64,000 bases of DNA from Neckera pumila (taxonomy: Eukaryota; Streptophyta; Bryopsida; Hypnales; Neckeraceae), in assembly GCA_963969595.1 (NCBI GenBank), contig OZ018413.1:5112711-5176710 (forward strand). Reading direction: 5' to 3'. Shown here in pieces: positions 63,854 through 64,000 of the stretch; position 1 is the first letter of the stretch, and each line of letters starts with the position of its first letter. The position numbers were made by a program, and so were the translations under genes. The notes beneath the pieces are model-generated. The model was given only the letters and a program-made list of their open reading frames with translations. It searched no databases and had not been told where the DNA came from.

Positions 63854-64000
63854 CTGAAGCAGCAACTTAATGTTAAATATAACAACTAGTCTCTTCCAAA
63901 CCGGCGGTAAACTATAATACCAGGTATGCAAGACCCGCAGTGACACAAACTTCCGTAACTATTTATAAACCGATGAACAAAGGAAGAGCTACGTTTGCTT
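63854..64000 (-). other. PAN2 intron, possible further upstream exon
   Basis: The acceptor at 63854-63855 ends a long pyrimidine-poor intron. A short segment near 63912-63950 could be another small PAN2 exon (AG before TTACGG, GT after ATACCTG), but its phase and sequence do not let me decide. Confidence 0.3.

Overview
The window is eukaryotic nuclear DNA from a green plant (streptophyte). The genes have many short exons with GT/AG introns. They include a chloroplast-targeted protein, a nuclear-encoded mitochondrial ribosomal protein and a plant-type calmodulin, separated by long AT-rich stretches full of small transposons. Calmodulin has three introns rather than the single conserved one usual in flowering plants, and a PAN2 gene is present. 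I therefore favour a non-flowering lineage (bryophyte, lycophyte, fern or charophyte), but cannot name the species.

Six genes can be read by joining exons in frame. Left to right: a divergent MAPK-like kinase (+, 1364-10320, 17 exons, 551 aa); mitochondrial ribosomal protein uS15 (-, 14228-16295, 6 exons, 242 aa); proteasome lid subunit RPN5 (+, 23161-26584, 11 exons, 452 aa); an unnamed two-helix plastid membrane protein (+, 29212-31949, 5 exons, 196 aa); calmodulin (+, 47052-48506, 4 exons, 149 aa); and PAN2, the catalytic subunit of the PAN2-PAN3 deadenylase (-, 54482 to beyond the right edge, 23 exons seen, 910 aa). They are unrelated housekeeping or signalling genes, each with its own promoter; nothing suggests a cluster.

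The intergenic DNA (about 16.5-22.9 kb, 32-46 kb and 49-54 kb) is a layered record of transposition. The main family (A) consists of 0.87-0.92 kb non-autonomous elements with ends CCCCTAAAGGACCA, inserted at TTAA, which resembles piggyBac. Two insertions are proven inside the window: one copy sits in a Helitron-like repeat whose empty counterpart lies about 22 kb away, and another copy sits inside an older member of its own family. That older copy is also split by a 1.09-kb near-perfect palindrome with a 4-bp target duplication. Other elements are head-to-tail Helitron-like dimers, CACTA-type MITEs, several other inverted-repeat MITEs and minisatellites inside introns.

Most worth following up: the TTAA family; the Helitron dimers; the kinase, whose TxY position reads T-K-T and which lacks the usual RWYRAPE arginine; a perfect 21-bp hairpin in its last intron; a decayed copy of an exon in the plastid-protein gene; and RPN5, whose first coding exon is the ATG alone.
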